Source of the DNA: Pseudoscleropodium purum
Lineage: Eukaryota; Streptophyta; Bryopsida; Hypnales; Brachytheciaceae
Length of the DNA: 64,000 nt
Direction: 5' to 3'
NCBI GenBank assembly: GCA_963969395.1
Contig: OZ017802.1
Coordinates: 20,181,410 to 20,245,409 of the forward strand
Shown here: piece by piece, positions 11,601 through 23,872 of the stretch
Numbering within the stretch: position 1 is the first letter of the stretch
Layout: every line of letters begins with the position of its first letter
Notes under the pieces: model-generated
Databases searched by the model: none
Seen by the model: the letters and a program-made list of their open reading frames with translations, nothing else
Told to the model about the DNA's origin: nothing
Position numbers and translations under genes: made by a program

Positions 11601-12918
11601 TCAATTTATGGTGCAAAGCATACTATAAGATCCAACTTCCTTTTTTGGGCACTATAGGGCTAGATTGCACCATTTCAAAATTTATTTTTATTTTTTGCAC
11701 AAAAAACGTGATGTTTTTTTGACACAAATTTTCCATTTCTATTGAAAATGTGAACAAAGTTACCAAAATTTCATGAAAAAAGTACATGAATATTATTGAA
11801 AAGTGCTTTTAAATTCCAAAGATGAATGAATGTAGAAATAGGAAAGTTTGGTATCCTAAGACCTCCTTTCTACTACATGATTTTGTCCTAATAGTGCACA
11901 TGACGCTAACATTAGGAAAAATCTGAACCCTACAAAAAGGCCATTAAGGAAGTATTTTTCAGCACCCCACAATGCAAGTACAGTAAAATAAAATAAAAAA
12001 TAATTTTTTAAATAATTAAATAAATAAATAAAATAAATAAATATAAATATGAAAAAAATTAAAATATGATGTGGCACAAGTAATGCTACTTCAACTACTT
12101 TCATTAAAAATAAATAAAAAAATAAAGAACAGTTTTAAATCCTCTCTTATTGCATTAAGGGTTTTTTAGGAAGGTTCCAAACTCGAAGCCTTCTGGAAGG
12201 CTGAATTTTTTTTTAACATTTACCAAAATCTCACTTGTTTAAATTATTGTAAATTGAAATAATCAATTATATCATAACAAATTGATACACAAAAAGAACT
12301 GTTTTTAGGCAGGGGATAACACCCCTTTTTTCAAGGTGACATTTCATTCCCCAACCCTTGCCCTCTTTATTAGTACACTATATCATTTAATAACAAATTT
12401 TCCTAATTTATGCTCATGATGGATTTGCATCTGAATTTTTTTCTCTTTTGAATTTTTTTTTGTACCTCGTGATTTGTGGTAACTTACTCAGTGGGCATCA
12501 TTCAAGCCCATTGTCCTTGCCACCACCAATTACGCAACAACGTTCTCCATCCCGCCCTCCCAGCAAACATTAATTGTGTGTCCCTTTGTCCTGCCAGAGA
12601 AATTGAATAGTTTAAGTTAGTATGAAGCTGTTGCACCCCTTGTTTTTCATCATCTATTGTGCATGATTTGAGACTTGAGAGCAGTCTTGGGACAAGAGGG
12701 GGAGTGAGAACCCAAACTCTTCAAGGGGCAACACAAGGGGTAGATAAATCATGTGCAATGATCGGTGTACTTCCCATCTCCACCAGCTCTTTGGGATGGG
12801 TGGGGGGGACTAACGAACTTACTTAACTACAGTAGTAAGTTACTAGTTACATAAAAAAAACCGCCAGGAAATTTCTAGTACATTCTGCGTGCAGGTTCTG
12901 TCATCGTGCAATCAGGTC
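8671..12918. other. AT-rich intergenic DNA with dispersed repeats
   Basis: No gene is seen in about 4.2 kb. A TG/TA-rich tract lies at 10,026-10,068 and an AAAT-rich tract at about 11,990-12,050. The stretch 9,790-9,930 (GGACACAACCCCCTATGACC...AATAGGTGCATT) is related to 36,790-36,880. Around 12,600-12,760 there are scattered imperfect inverted repeats (GTTGCACCCCTTG against CAAGGGGCAAC). Confidence 0.5.
9651..9790 (+). repeat. Dispersed repeat copy
   Basis: Contains GGTCAAACTATTGTACAAGACC, then AAATTTCAAGGATGAA and TTTTTTGTCATACATTAGAC, in the order found at 59,665-59,756 and, inverted, at 7,146-7,255. Confidence 0.55.
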
Positions 12919-12999
12919 GTAATGCCTGATTACGCAATTTTGCCTGCATAATCATGAATTCATGATGACGCAAATTTTGCCCACGCAATCAGGCGTTAC
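12919..12999. repeat. Large imperfect palindrome
   Basis: Outer arms 12,919-12,943 (GTAATGCCTGATTACGC...) and 12,970-12,999 (...GCAATCAGGCGTTAC) are inverted. Centred between them is a perfect 16-bp palindrome, ATCATGAATTCATGAT (12,951-12,966). A further GCAATCAGG just upstream pairs with the same arm. Confidence 0.7.
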
Positions 13000-15900
13000 A
13001 ACTATTTCATCTGACATCCCCAAACATTCATCCCAAAAGTTCATCCCGTTCTGCATGTATGGGACGTTTTGTGGCCTCGATTGATTGACACTACGTAATG
13101 CCTCTCGTCGTCGGGCATTGTCTTAGAAGGGAGCCGACCCATTTCCAACCACTTAAACAATTATGAGGTATGTGGAGTGTGGATTTTTTGAGTGTAAATT
13201 TTTTTTTCTGATAAAGAAATAGAGTTTGGAAGGATAATACAATTTTTCAAGTTTTTTTTAACTCAAAATATAAATTATCATAAATTTTTTAGTTGAATTG
13301 TACGACACAACCGTAACTAGTCATATAGACTTTTCTATTTCCAACCATGGCTTGATTACAAAACAAACTTAGGGCTGGTTGCAATATTGAGAGCTTGACA
13401 ACCAATGATATGCGCCACAACTACTTCACAAGTGTTGTAAACGTTTGGCAAATGTAAACAAATGATTCTTTCACGTGATGTATCTTTTCCAATAAGTTCG
13501 GTCACTTTCTTCTTTTCTTTTTAAAAAAAACACATATGGCCTATGAAGGTTGCAACTTGGATTGACATGACACAACATCCAAGGCAACCTAGCTTGAGAA
13601 ATTTTGGGAATTATACACCTTGGAGATCCCTACTAGGAACAAGGTTCATCACTTGGGGTAGTTTAACACCTAAAGGACCAAAACCTTATTTTTTGCCAAA
13701 AAACACTCAAACCTGCCATTTCTATAGCAAAAGGTAAATTTTTTTTATTTTTAAATTTCACATCTAACCATAGGATCTTACACCTAACTATCATGAAAAT
13801 GTTTGAAAAAAATTTCAAAATTTTTGACCGTTCAAGTTGCATGATATCTGAGTTTAAAGTAAAAAAACAAGTTTTTCAACACATGGTAGGATTAACTTTT
13901 TTGACTTTGTACATTTTTAACTTTAATTTTTTGCACTATAGAGTTTTGAGCTTTAAATTTTTACCATATATAATTGAGTTGAGAGTTTAGGAAAAATTCA
14001 AAATATTCAAAAAACACTTAATTTTTATTCTTTAAAAAATTATTAAGTAGAAGTAGATATAAGATAGAAAAAAAAATCTAAATTATTAATATCTCTAAAA
14101 TGGAAATTCAATGCACTAATCTCAATGGTGAGATTGTTCTAGCAAGCAAGATAGATCATGTGGAACTTTATTTTTGACAAAACTATAAAAATCATATCGA
14201 GAAATGAATCCTACAAGTTATTTTTTCAACAAGATGCTCTAACTACCCGAAAAACAAGATTGTCTATAACTTTCTCATAAAAAATACAAATGAAATGAAT
14301 CAAAGCTTTAAATGTACACAAAAATATAATTTATGAGGAAAAAATATTAATTTTAGAATTGAAAATTTTGAAATCTTTTTTGTTGCCCCCCTCCCTTGTT
14401 TTGAGCTTATTTGGGCATAACTTTTGTTCCTAGACATCGATTGGAAAAATTAATTATATTCCTACAAAGCCAATCAATTTTTCTATCTTCAAAAAAAGTT
14501 TCAAAAAATAAGGAAAAAAATTCAGCTTGTAGGTACTTGCCTAAAATCCCATTTGTCCCCTAAAGGAACAATTGAATGATCCTTTAGGGATTAAGGTCAT
14601 TTTAGGCCAAAGTTCAATTCACTTTCACTAGTTCCTTAGCATTGGTAGAAACAACAGGTGTATAGACTAAGTTAACCTCTAAATGCCCAAGCCTATTATC
14701 AAAAAAGAACATGGGCTTTCATAGTTATTGTCAATGAAGTATATTGTTGGGTTTTATTTTTCAAAATTTAACTATATAGATGTTTAAAGAGCTTTCTTAT
14801 TAGTATGCATATCAATTTTGAGTGTAAAATTGTGTAAGAATTGTGAGATTTTAACGAGAGAAATGTACATATTCTATTTGATGTTTGAAGTGCATTTTAG
14901 TGCACTAGCACAATTTGTAATTGTTCATGTGACTTCCTATTCTAAAAAACTCTTACATACAAATTTCTCTGACAAAAAAAATCAGATTTTTTTCCATACA
15001 AAGATAAATGTGAGAAATCAAGGAAGCAACTAGAATTTTATTTTTTTTGACAAAATATGAATTTTTTATGAATTTTCAAAGTTTGTTGTCCAGTTGGTCC
15101 AAAAAAGTCTGTAGAGTATTCAAAATCAGCAAAAAAGTGTTTCCATGATGGTCATCTTACCACCCAAAGCAATCATAACATTTCCTAATATGGTTACAAG
15201 ATTTCCTAATATGGACATGACATAAAGAAATAAAGAAATAACTTTTTACTAACAATTTACACTAGAAAGGTGTTAGTGTTCTATGACAATTACTAATAAC
15301 TCCATGATCATATCCCAGGGCTTTGATGACAACTACAAATCAACCTAATGCAGTCTTAATTCCATTTTAAAGAAAAAGTTTCTCATGGGTTGATAGAAGA
15401 CTGCAATGGGGGAGTTCCTTAAATGCATGTGATGGGTGATTTACCTATCATAGGCAGATTTACTTTAATAACTCCAAATCAACACTTGCATGTTTAAATT
15501 TTCGATGGTGGAAATCATGAACTCTTTCCACTGGAACCATTTTCAAAGCAAATGGATAAACACCATTTTAAAAATCTCAAATCAAATAAAATTGGCCAAC
15601 TCTACTCAAAGTTGGGAAATGAAGTAAATTTAGCAAGCTTTCATCTTCCACTAATGTTACATATATGCCTTTGAAGACCTCTCAAAAATCAAATATTTAA
15701 CTTATTTTAGTGAAAAATAAAAGTTTTCAGTAGTTAACTCTTAAAGTTCCTTGACTATGTTTTGCCAAAAATGTTCCAAAATTGCCATTTCTTATACAAG
15801 TTTCAAATTCTAGAAAAGAAACATTTTTGGACATATAAAACCACATGATCTTATAGTACACTAGTTTAAAAAGATGTGGAGAAAATTTCAGAAATTTCCA

Positions 15901-16812
15901 TTGTGTAGATTACACAATATTAGCATTTGAAGTGACAAAAATCATTTTTTTGTTTGTACTAAAAACTAGGCAGCTACACTTCACAAGGTCACATTTGAAT
16001 GAAAAAAAGCTCAAAATAGTGGTGCTTCTTTAGATTCATTCTTCAAGGCATGTTGGCTATATGCTTGAAAATGTTTAGATCATTTAAAATTGTATGACAT
16101 ATAGCAAAAAATAGTAAGTAGGAAGATGTAGAGAATGATTCAAAATACTAAATTGTTAACAATTTACTTATGGAATTGAAAAATGCTAATCCCAATGGTT
16201 GTATTGTTATAATAAACAATCTTCACCATATTTTTTTTATTTTTTTCAATAATATTGAAAATTGAGTTCAATAAAAGACTTCAAAGTATATTTTGGTGTA
16301 AAAAATTCATAACTACCCACAAACTATAAACACCTCATAACTTTTGACTCATTGATCAAAATAGAATGATTAAAAGCTTTCTATGTATAAATTAATTTAG
16401 AAAATTAATTTCAATTATGGATTTTTGAAAAAAATAATTTTTTCAGATTTGCTCGAAGTGCCTGAGTTGAGAACAAACTACATATTAGGCCATAACTTTT
16501 GACTCACATTTTCAAATATCCTAAAATTTAGTGCACATAAAATATATATCCTTGTCTCGCCTTCTATTAAAATTTGGGCTAAGAGTATAGAAATCTCTAG
16601 TCACATGTACTTACCTAAAATTTCTATAATGCCAACTAACATAGCTTGGTCCCTTAGGGATTAACCTTCAAAACTATTCATAAATTTTTTTCATTAAGGA
16701 TCAGAGGAATTCAACTGTCCACACCAAAATGAATCTAGAATTTTAGATTGAACATATATGGTTGATTGTATAATTGTTGAGGTTAAAGAAATGACCACAA
16801 GGAGATCTACCT
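13000..16812. other. AT-rich intergenic DNA
   Basis: No coding region is supported. The phrase CTTRCCTAAAATYYC followed by CCTTTAGGGATTAA or CCCTTAGGGATTAA occurs near 14,536 and 16,612, so this is old dispersed repeat material. Confidence 0.5.
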
Positions 16813-17163
16813 AAGGTAGAACAACCCAATGGGTAGTCAATCATCCAATTTCAACATCTATTGGATCCTCCTTGATCTCTGTCAGTCATCCATCCATTAT
16901 CATAATCTTAGCAACCCTTTAACATCATAACAATGCATTTTGGGAGGGGACACATCAACTTGTGGTTTAGGATGGGTCTAGCCACACTTTATTGATTTAG
17001 TCCCAACAAACTTTGAAAAATCATTGCAAACTCATTTTTTATTGGAATGTCTTCATTCTACTTGCAAATGGATTTCCTTCAACTTTTCAATCTCTGAAAA
17101 ATATGCGAATTGAAAAAATAGCTTTCCAAGGTATCTATTTAGCAAATCTTGGTGGTAATAGGC
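16813..17163 (+). repeat. Diverged direct repeat, copy A
   Basis: Starts AAGGTAGAACAACCCAATG and includes ATCTTAGCAACCCTTTAAC and GATTTAGTCCCAACAAACTTT, ending GGTAATAGGC. The same words in the same order form copy B at 18,747-19,087. The pair could be old LTRs around 1.6 kb of non-coding DNA, but no LTR ends are visible. Confidence 0.7.
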
Positions 17164-17472
17164 TAATCTATTTTATAGTCAAATTTGGTCAAGTGGCTCT
17201 ATAGCATTGTTTGCCAATACTAAAGAGGTACACTTTTGCATCCTTGAAAAGGGACCTTCATAGTAAAACGAATTTTTTTATTGATGGCTCCTCAACCAAC
17301 TCCAATTTTTGCATAAATTGATAAGTCCTTCACATGCATCTAGGGAGGCATAATACTCTCCCAACATGGGAAGGACTACTACATGATTATACAATGTCAC
17401 GTCTTCCTAGTCATTTTTCTAGTCTACATGAACCATGTTTCTAGTAGCTAAGGTAGCTTGCATATAGATGTA

Positions 17473-17605
17473 CTCTAGTAGAAACATGATTTGTGTGTAA
17501 ACTTGAAAACATGCTTGAAGAGACCTATAGCTAGTCAAGTTGGTCATATAGCAATCTTCTTGTAGGTCTATTCTAGAATCTATACAAACCATATTTCTAC
17601 TAGTG
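17473..17605. mobile_element. Small CACTA-type MITE, 133 bp
   Basis: Left end CTCTAGTAGAAACATGATTT and right end (reverse complement) CACTAGTAGAAATATGGTTT are terminal inverted repeats of about 21 bp with few mismatches. The left end has lost the A of CACTA. No coding capacity. Confidence 0.55.
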
Positions 17606-18746
17606 ATGTTTCAGAGGCTTTACGAATTTGTGCATAGAAAAATCTCATATTCAAACTATAAATTCAATCACCATTACCATTAAAAGATACATCATTGATG
17701 CTAAATTTAAAGAACATAGCCCTTACAATCTAATTTTATTTTTTATTTTTTATTTTTTTTTCAATTGTTAAAATTGCAATACATGTGACCTTTTGAAGGT
17801 GATATCTTGAATGCCTAAAATGTATTACTTTTGAGCACCATCTATTTAATTTCTTTTCATTTGAGTTCACAAAGTATACTAATTATACTATGATGTATAT
17901 CACCATTCTCTACTTTTTTGCCAAAAAACATGTTATTTTGAGCATTTATAAAATTACTATATTACTTTCAAAAAAATTACTTAAAAGAATCATGTAAATT
18001 TTGTTTTAATATTTTGAATTATGTTAAAATAGAAATAATTCCAAGACATATATTTTTATATGGAAAAATATCAAATATTTGAAATATATATTAATATAAA
18101 AATAATAATGAAATTTAACCAAATGTGGACATTATTTATTGTTTTTAGTATATATATATATATATATTCAATATTTAGATACAACATACATATTCAATTA
18201 TATTTTATATATTTAAAATATTAATAACTACATGCTTACTTATATTATGAAACTTCAAAATGAAGAGGGACATTGACACATGGTGAAGCCAAACTTACTT
18301 GACAACAAATAATGGACACAAGTCTTAATGTCATTCACTTTAAACAACTAATTGCACATAAATGCGTTCAAATGTTTTAATATTAAATATATAATATGCA
18401 TTGTAGTTGTAAGGTAGGATTGGTAGAAAATATAGATGTCAAAAATTTTAAGGAAATGATCTTTTCAAAAAATGAAAAAAAAGATATCCATCAAAGATTC
18501 TATTTTTTACTTTTGCTAAATCTTAGTTCTGTAAAAAAATAGATATTTGGAAGGAAAGTGTTGACCTTGCCCTATTCAATACTTACAATATGTGAATGAT
18601 GTAGTTGAAATACATCAATTTTGATTTATTGACTAATTTCATTGTGTGTGATAAGGGGATCAAACCTTGATTGTGGCTCTACAATTTACTAACTATTATT
18701 ATCAAATTATGCACAAAATCATTTTTCATTTTTCAAAGTAAAACTT
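17606..18746. other. AT-rich intergenic DNA with a (TA)n tract
   Basis: A TA run lies at about 18,148-18,168. No gene is seen. Confidence 0.55.
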
Positions 18747-19087
18747 AAGGTAGAACAACCCAATGCCATTAGTTACCCAATTCTAATATCTTTTGAACCT
18801 TCCCATTTGCTTCAGCCACCCTCCCATTATCACAATCTTAGCAACCCTTTAACTTCATGACAATGCATGCTTCAATGTGTGGTTTAACATGGGTCTACTC
18901 ATGCTCTACCAATTTACTCCCAATAAACTTTAATGTCACCAAAAATCTATTTTTTGTTAGAATGTCTCGATTCTACTTGCAAGTGACTTCTCTCTTAAAA
19001 TTCTCAATCTCTTTGAAAAATAATAAATAAATGAATGACAAATAGCTTCTCTATGATACCTAGATAACAATTTGCTTGGTAATAGGC
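18747..19087 (+). repeat. Diverged direct repeat, copy B
   Basis: Partner of 16,813-17,163: AAGGTAGAACAACCCAATG, ATCTTAGCAACCCTTTAAC, TTCTACTTGCAAGTG and TGGTAATAGGC recur in the same order. Confidence 0.7.
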
Positions 19088-19812
19088 ATGTTTACCTTAG
19101 TTAACCCTTGTACATTAGAGTGGATGTTTTTATGACGTTGAGAAATTAGAAGTTGTGGAATACCATGTTCATCAAATATTCTAATCTTGAAATCTACATT
19201 GTAGATTCTCTTATAAATTGCAAATTTGCCTTCATTAGTAAGTTGGCTTCAAAACTCAATTGTGAAACTTCACTAATGGAGTAGTTCTCAAATTATTCCA
19301 TATTTTTTAGATTCAACAAAAAAAGCTCCTTACTTCCATTGTTTTCTATGTGACGCTCAAGGATTAATTACTAGCCTAAGATAGAAACACCCATTCTTGT
19401 CCTTGCCCCCATTCATGAACCCTGGATTGTCACCAAATTTGTTCATAAGAATCCATTAAAGTGTCCCACAAATGTTTAATTCTAATTCATTGACGCAAAT
19501 TGAAAGATACTTATTTAATTCATATTTGTTGACAATTGATTTTTGTAGAGTTTAGTTTAGGGTATACCTATGGGACAAATTTAGTGGTTTAGAAAGTCAA
19601 TACTTTAAAAATAAAAAAACTACATGCCACATTTGAAAAATCTATTTTTTTAACATTCATGATTTTCACTCTCTAATATTACAAAAAGATTATTTTAAAG
19701 AAAAAGTGCCTCTAACTATGCTAAATTGCTTAAACGTATGGTTCTGCGTGTTTCCACTATATTGCTAACTTGCTTTCAATATTGTCCTCATGTATTTTAT
19801 TGGTAGTGTATA
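19088..19812. other. Intergenic DNA
   Basis: Nothing recognisable; no gene supported. Confidence 0.5.
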
Positions 19813-20050
19813 GGGCCAAGGAGGATTGACCTCTCTATTGCCCCATGTTTTACCCTCGTAGAAAACCCTGAATTTTTTTTTATTTGCCACATACGATAAA
19901 ATTTGAAAATTTTGAATTCATATTTGTAATCAGGGACTTGAAATTCGCACGGGACATGATAAAATACAAAATTAAAGCGGCTCAAAATAGGGGACAATTT
20001 TGACATTTACCCTTTGGCGAGGCAATAGAGGGGGCAATCCCCATTGCCCA
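19813..20050. mobile_element. Probable TIR element, ~240 bp
   Basis: Left end GGGCCAAGGAGGATTGACCT followed by CTCTATTGCC, and the reverse complement of the right end, GGGCAATGGGGATTGCCCCC followed by CTCTATTGCC, are imperfect inverted repeats of about 34 bp. Flanks TGGTAGTGTA and TGGAAAGTGTA are similar and may be a decayed target-site duplication. No coding capacity; superfamily uncertain. Confidence 0.45.
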
Positions 20051-22380
20051 TGGAAAGTGTACAGGTACATGAAGGCGCAATTGAGATTGGATTGAATGGT
20101 AATAGGGTTCTGTACTAGTATTTAAATCCGTTTCACCAACTATTCAATTTGACACGTATATTAGAGTCAAATAGTATGCATTGGCGTAAATTAAAGTTAA
20201 ATAAAATGGGTCAACAAAAAGAGTCTACGAAGAGCGTGGTACCGGCAATTCAGTTGTACAAGATTCCACCAGCCCAGCCCTAACACGGTTTAAAAAATAT
20301 ACAGTCAACACGAATTACCGACCCTACACTAATATAGCAACACAGTCGGCAACAGGGCAATTGCCTTGACAATTTGACATGGATCACTGTTTCCAAGCTT
20401 GTAAATAAAAGGCTTATGGGGCCTCTATTACTTACCCGGTCTTGGAGGCCAGCGGTCTCACTGCAACCCCCACTGTATCTTTGGAAGTAAGTTAGTGCAC
20501 CTTTTTAATTTTTGTAAAAAGAACTTTGAGGTTCTCAATATGTGTCATTATTTTGGAGGGGGGGGATTTTTACAATTCAGTTATGCTAAATAAAATTTAG
20601 ACTTGTTGCGTTAGAAACCATTACGTTGAAAAATAAATAAATCATCTTAATTCTACTTCATTTTGAAATCGTTCTCAAACTTTGGAGTTATCTTGAATTA
20701 AGAACCTCAAAATATACATGAGATTACAAACTTGGAACAACCAAAGACATTTTGGGCCATATAAGGTTGAAACAATTATGCAAAGTAAAAATCAAACTAC
20801 ATTATAGAAATTATTTAGTGCAATGTTGTATAATTTTCAAAGTGCTGTAATTTGAAATAGTAAAAGTTTGGTAAATTAGTGCCACACTCACTTATAGGAT
20901 AAATGAATGTAAAAATATAATTTGTTTTGAAAGTACCGTATGCAAAGGTCAATTTTAGCACACCTATGGTAGAACCACCTGTTGTTGACCACTTAAGTGA
21001 TATGTGCATGTTCTAGGGTAGTAAAAGGCAATATAAATTCTTTGGCTTGTAGGGAGATAGAAATTATCAATTTTTTCTGATTTTATTCTTTGAATTCCAA
21101 TTATTATGAACTTTGGAAGTGGACAATTGGACCAAACCTATAGCCAACATGTAGAGTCTTCTAAACCCAATCATTTACTAACTTCTTTCCGTTCACTACT
21201 TTGAGACATGTATTATAACTTGATTAGTCTTAACTTTGAAAAGGAGAATAAACACATTCAAAGCTCTGGTTGAATATTTATTCTAGCCTTGGTTGGAAAT
21301 AGTGCACCCTATAGGTTGGAAATGGGTCAACAATGGGTTGTTTTTATATACCGAAATAGTTTAGTTTTTGGAATTTGACAATTTGGCAACTTGATTTGAA
21401 TTTCTTGGCTTTCAGCACTTTGCATTTCCTAATTTTTTAACACTTCTAATTTTGGATTGATTTAATCTATTCATGCATATTAATTAATTAATTAATTAAT
21501 TATTATTTTTTAAATTCTCAAGAATAATATTGGAATATTCAAAATTAGCAACAATGACATTTTTTAGATGTTTAGAAATAGTTGTACAATTTTTAAAATT
21601 TTAGACACCATCTAAAATTTCCCTAATTATTTTTGAAACTTGACCTACATGTATGGTATTTAATAATTTATTATCCTAGTGAATTACAAAAAATTGCAAT
21701 TATTTTTAGTGCAACATACTTGATTAACAACTTATTTTTGAAAGGTCACTGATTCCATTTTTAATTGCTTCACTCAAATTTTGTTGTAGTTAGTTTTATT
21801 TGTTTGTAGTTATAGTAACTTGCCATTAATGTAGTTGTAACCAGAAAAAAGTTTTGAACCTTTTAGAACTATCATTGCTATGTTGCAAAATTGAACAAAG
21901 AGTTTGAATGTCATAAGGAAGAATGAGAAGAGAAGCAAAACTTGCTATTGAAGATGGTGTTGGTTTGGAGGGACTCTAAAGAGATTTCTAGTTGCCAAGT
22001 AAGTGTCTATTGGTTGTAGCTTCTTGGAAAAACAACTTGAGGTAAATTAAGAATTCAAGGTCCTCAAGTTCTTCAAACGTCCAATTCACTCCCAAATAGA
22101 ATTAAGCCACTCATGTTCATCAAAAGACCACCACCACCATTGGAAAATCAAATAAAAAATTCACTACGAAAATGTTGTACATGCTTATTAAAGTCAATGA
22201 GGTGGTCCCATTACACAGGGCTTGTAGGCCATGCTGGTAACCCCCAAATCAGTGAAAAATGAATTTTAAACATTGTGAACCCCCACATAGTCAAATCCAA
22301 AGATAAAATCACACTCACTTGTCCACTCATGGACGTCCAAGCAAAGAAAAAAACCTCCCCACACTAATCAATGATTGCCC
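20051..22380. other. Intergenic DNA
   Basis: The segment up to about 20,480 is richer in G+C than its right flank but shows no recognisable coding. A TTAA run lies at about 21,479-21,502. No gene is seen. Confidence 0.5.
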
Positions 22381-23175
22381 CTCCCTCGAGTTCAGTTCAC
22401 TTCGAAAATCCAAATGCCAATAATGCTACCGACCCCCTTTTTCATGGGAAAAAGAAAATACCAAAACAGAATCAGTATCATTGTGAAAAAAAATTATAAT
22501 AGAAGGAAACCCTCAAATCGAAAATGAATAATTAAAGCCCCTTTCTTTCATTTCCTTCACGTTCAGTTCACGCTCAGTTCGCCTTCCGTTCCCCTATCGT
22601 TCGCCTTCCGTTTGCCTTCCGTTCCCCTTAAGTTGACCTTCCGTTTGCCTTCGGATAGGATTCATTTTGGATTCAGTTGGACTTCGGTTGGGCTTCGGTT
22701 GGGCTTCGGTTGGGCTTCAGTTGGGCTTCAATTTGCCTTCAGTTCACTAAGGGTAAAAGTAAAAGTAAAAGTCAATAATTGTCCTCAAAGCTACTGACCC
22801 GGACTTCCAGGTAAGATAACACAAACCCAACATCGGTAAAAAAATATATAACAAAACCGAACTGAAGAAACCCAAAGGGCGAAATCAGCATGATCGCCCC
22901 TTTCCCTTCGTCCACCTTGAGTTCCAGTGGAAAAAGTTAAAGTGAACAGCAGTCCCCAAAGCTACCGACCCTCAGTTCCAACACAACCCATGCACGGTAA
23001 AATTTTTTATAATAATAAGTTAGAACGCCCCCCTCTCCGTGCATGATTGCATCTCCTTGTCAACCTTGAGTTCACCTGCTGTTCCCAACTGCTGATCTGC
23101 GGTTCCCCACTCCAGTTCCCAGTAAAAAAGTAAAAGCTAATAATAGTCCCTCCAGCTCCTGACCGCGTTGCAATC
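22381..23175. repeat. Diverged ~180-bp tandem array upstream of the NDRG gene
   Basis: Units share AAAAGTAAAAGT(C/G)AATAAT-type words followed by GTCCYCAAAGCTACYGACC: about 22,755-22,810, 22,930-22,980 and 23,125-23,173, with a weaker copy near 22,390-22,440. Nested at about 22,676-22,735 is an 11-bp minisatellite, TTCGGTTGGGC and variants, about five copies. The array ends about 150 bp before the TATA box and may be part of the upstream regulatory region. Confidence 0.65.
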
Positions 23176-23329
23176 AAAGCAGGTCTCTCACATCGTTCCC
23201 CGACTTGCACAAATCTCACGTTGCAGCCCCTTTCTTTGATCATTGTTGTTTCGGATCCTGCCACCCCGGCGATCCTTGTCGCGCACCTACACACTCACAA
23301 AACCCTCCATCACTTCCCCAATTTCTTTC

Positions 23330-23336
23330 TATATAA
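23330..23336 (+). promoter_or_regulatory. TATA box of the NDRG gene
   Basis: TATATAA, preceded by pyrimidine-rich CATCACTTCCCCAATTTCTTTC and followed about 30 bp later by pyrimidine-rich sequence suited to a start site. It is the best TATA match upstream of the ATG at 23,873; start-site use is inferred. Confidence 0.5.
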
Positions 23337-23364
23337 CCCGCAGACACACAGTCCCTCTTGTCAG

Positions 23365-23872
23365 AACGTGTTTTTGTAGCTAGCCTCTTTGGTGATCAAT
23401 TTCCAGTGCACATGGACGCCACTTGTGTGATGCACTGACAAGCTGACGACGCCCCCCCCCCCCCCCTCGCCAACTGGCGATGAGGAGGACTGGAGTGCTA
23501 TGTTAACAAGTTAAAGCCTCATCCACTCACTCACTGGGGAAGATTACGGCTCCTCCCAACTGTCCTTGCACACGCAAGTTTGATCACAGCTAAGCTGCTA
23601 AGGTAGCCAGCCATGGGGCTCTGACAGTGAGAAGGAAAGGGGAGGCGTGGTGATGAGCAGGTGCTGTTGCGACGGCAGAGAGAAGAGAAGAGGAGGAAGG
23701 GGCGTGGAGAGTGATCATTAACTTAGGTGGAGTGAAGGGGAAGATTGTCGTCTTGGGTCCATGTGTGGATGGGTGGGTGTTCGATGTAAAGGAAGTGGCG
23801 CTTTCGAGAAGACCTTCTAGTTGTGAAGGATTTTCGGTGTGGAGAGTGTTGTTTTGGTAAGGTTGGGTTGGA
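23365..23872 (+). promoter_or_regulatory. Long 5' leader with several uORFs
   Basis: If transcription starts from the TATA box, the leader is about 500 nt and has several upstream ATGs. These include complete small frames at 23,412-23,438 (8 codons plus stop), 23,480-23,506 (8 codons plus stop) and 23,613-23,624 (3 codons plus stop), and longer ones after 23,650. A 15-C run lies at 23,452-23,466. An unrecognised leader intron or a downstream start site would remove some of these. Confidence 0.4.
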
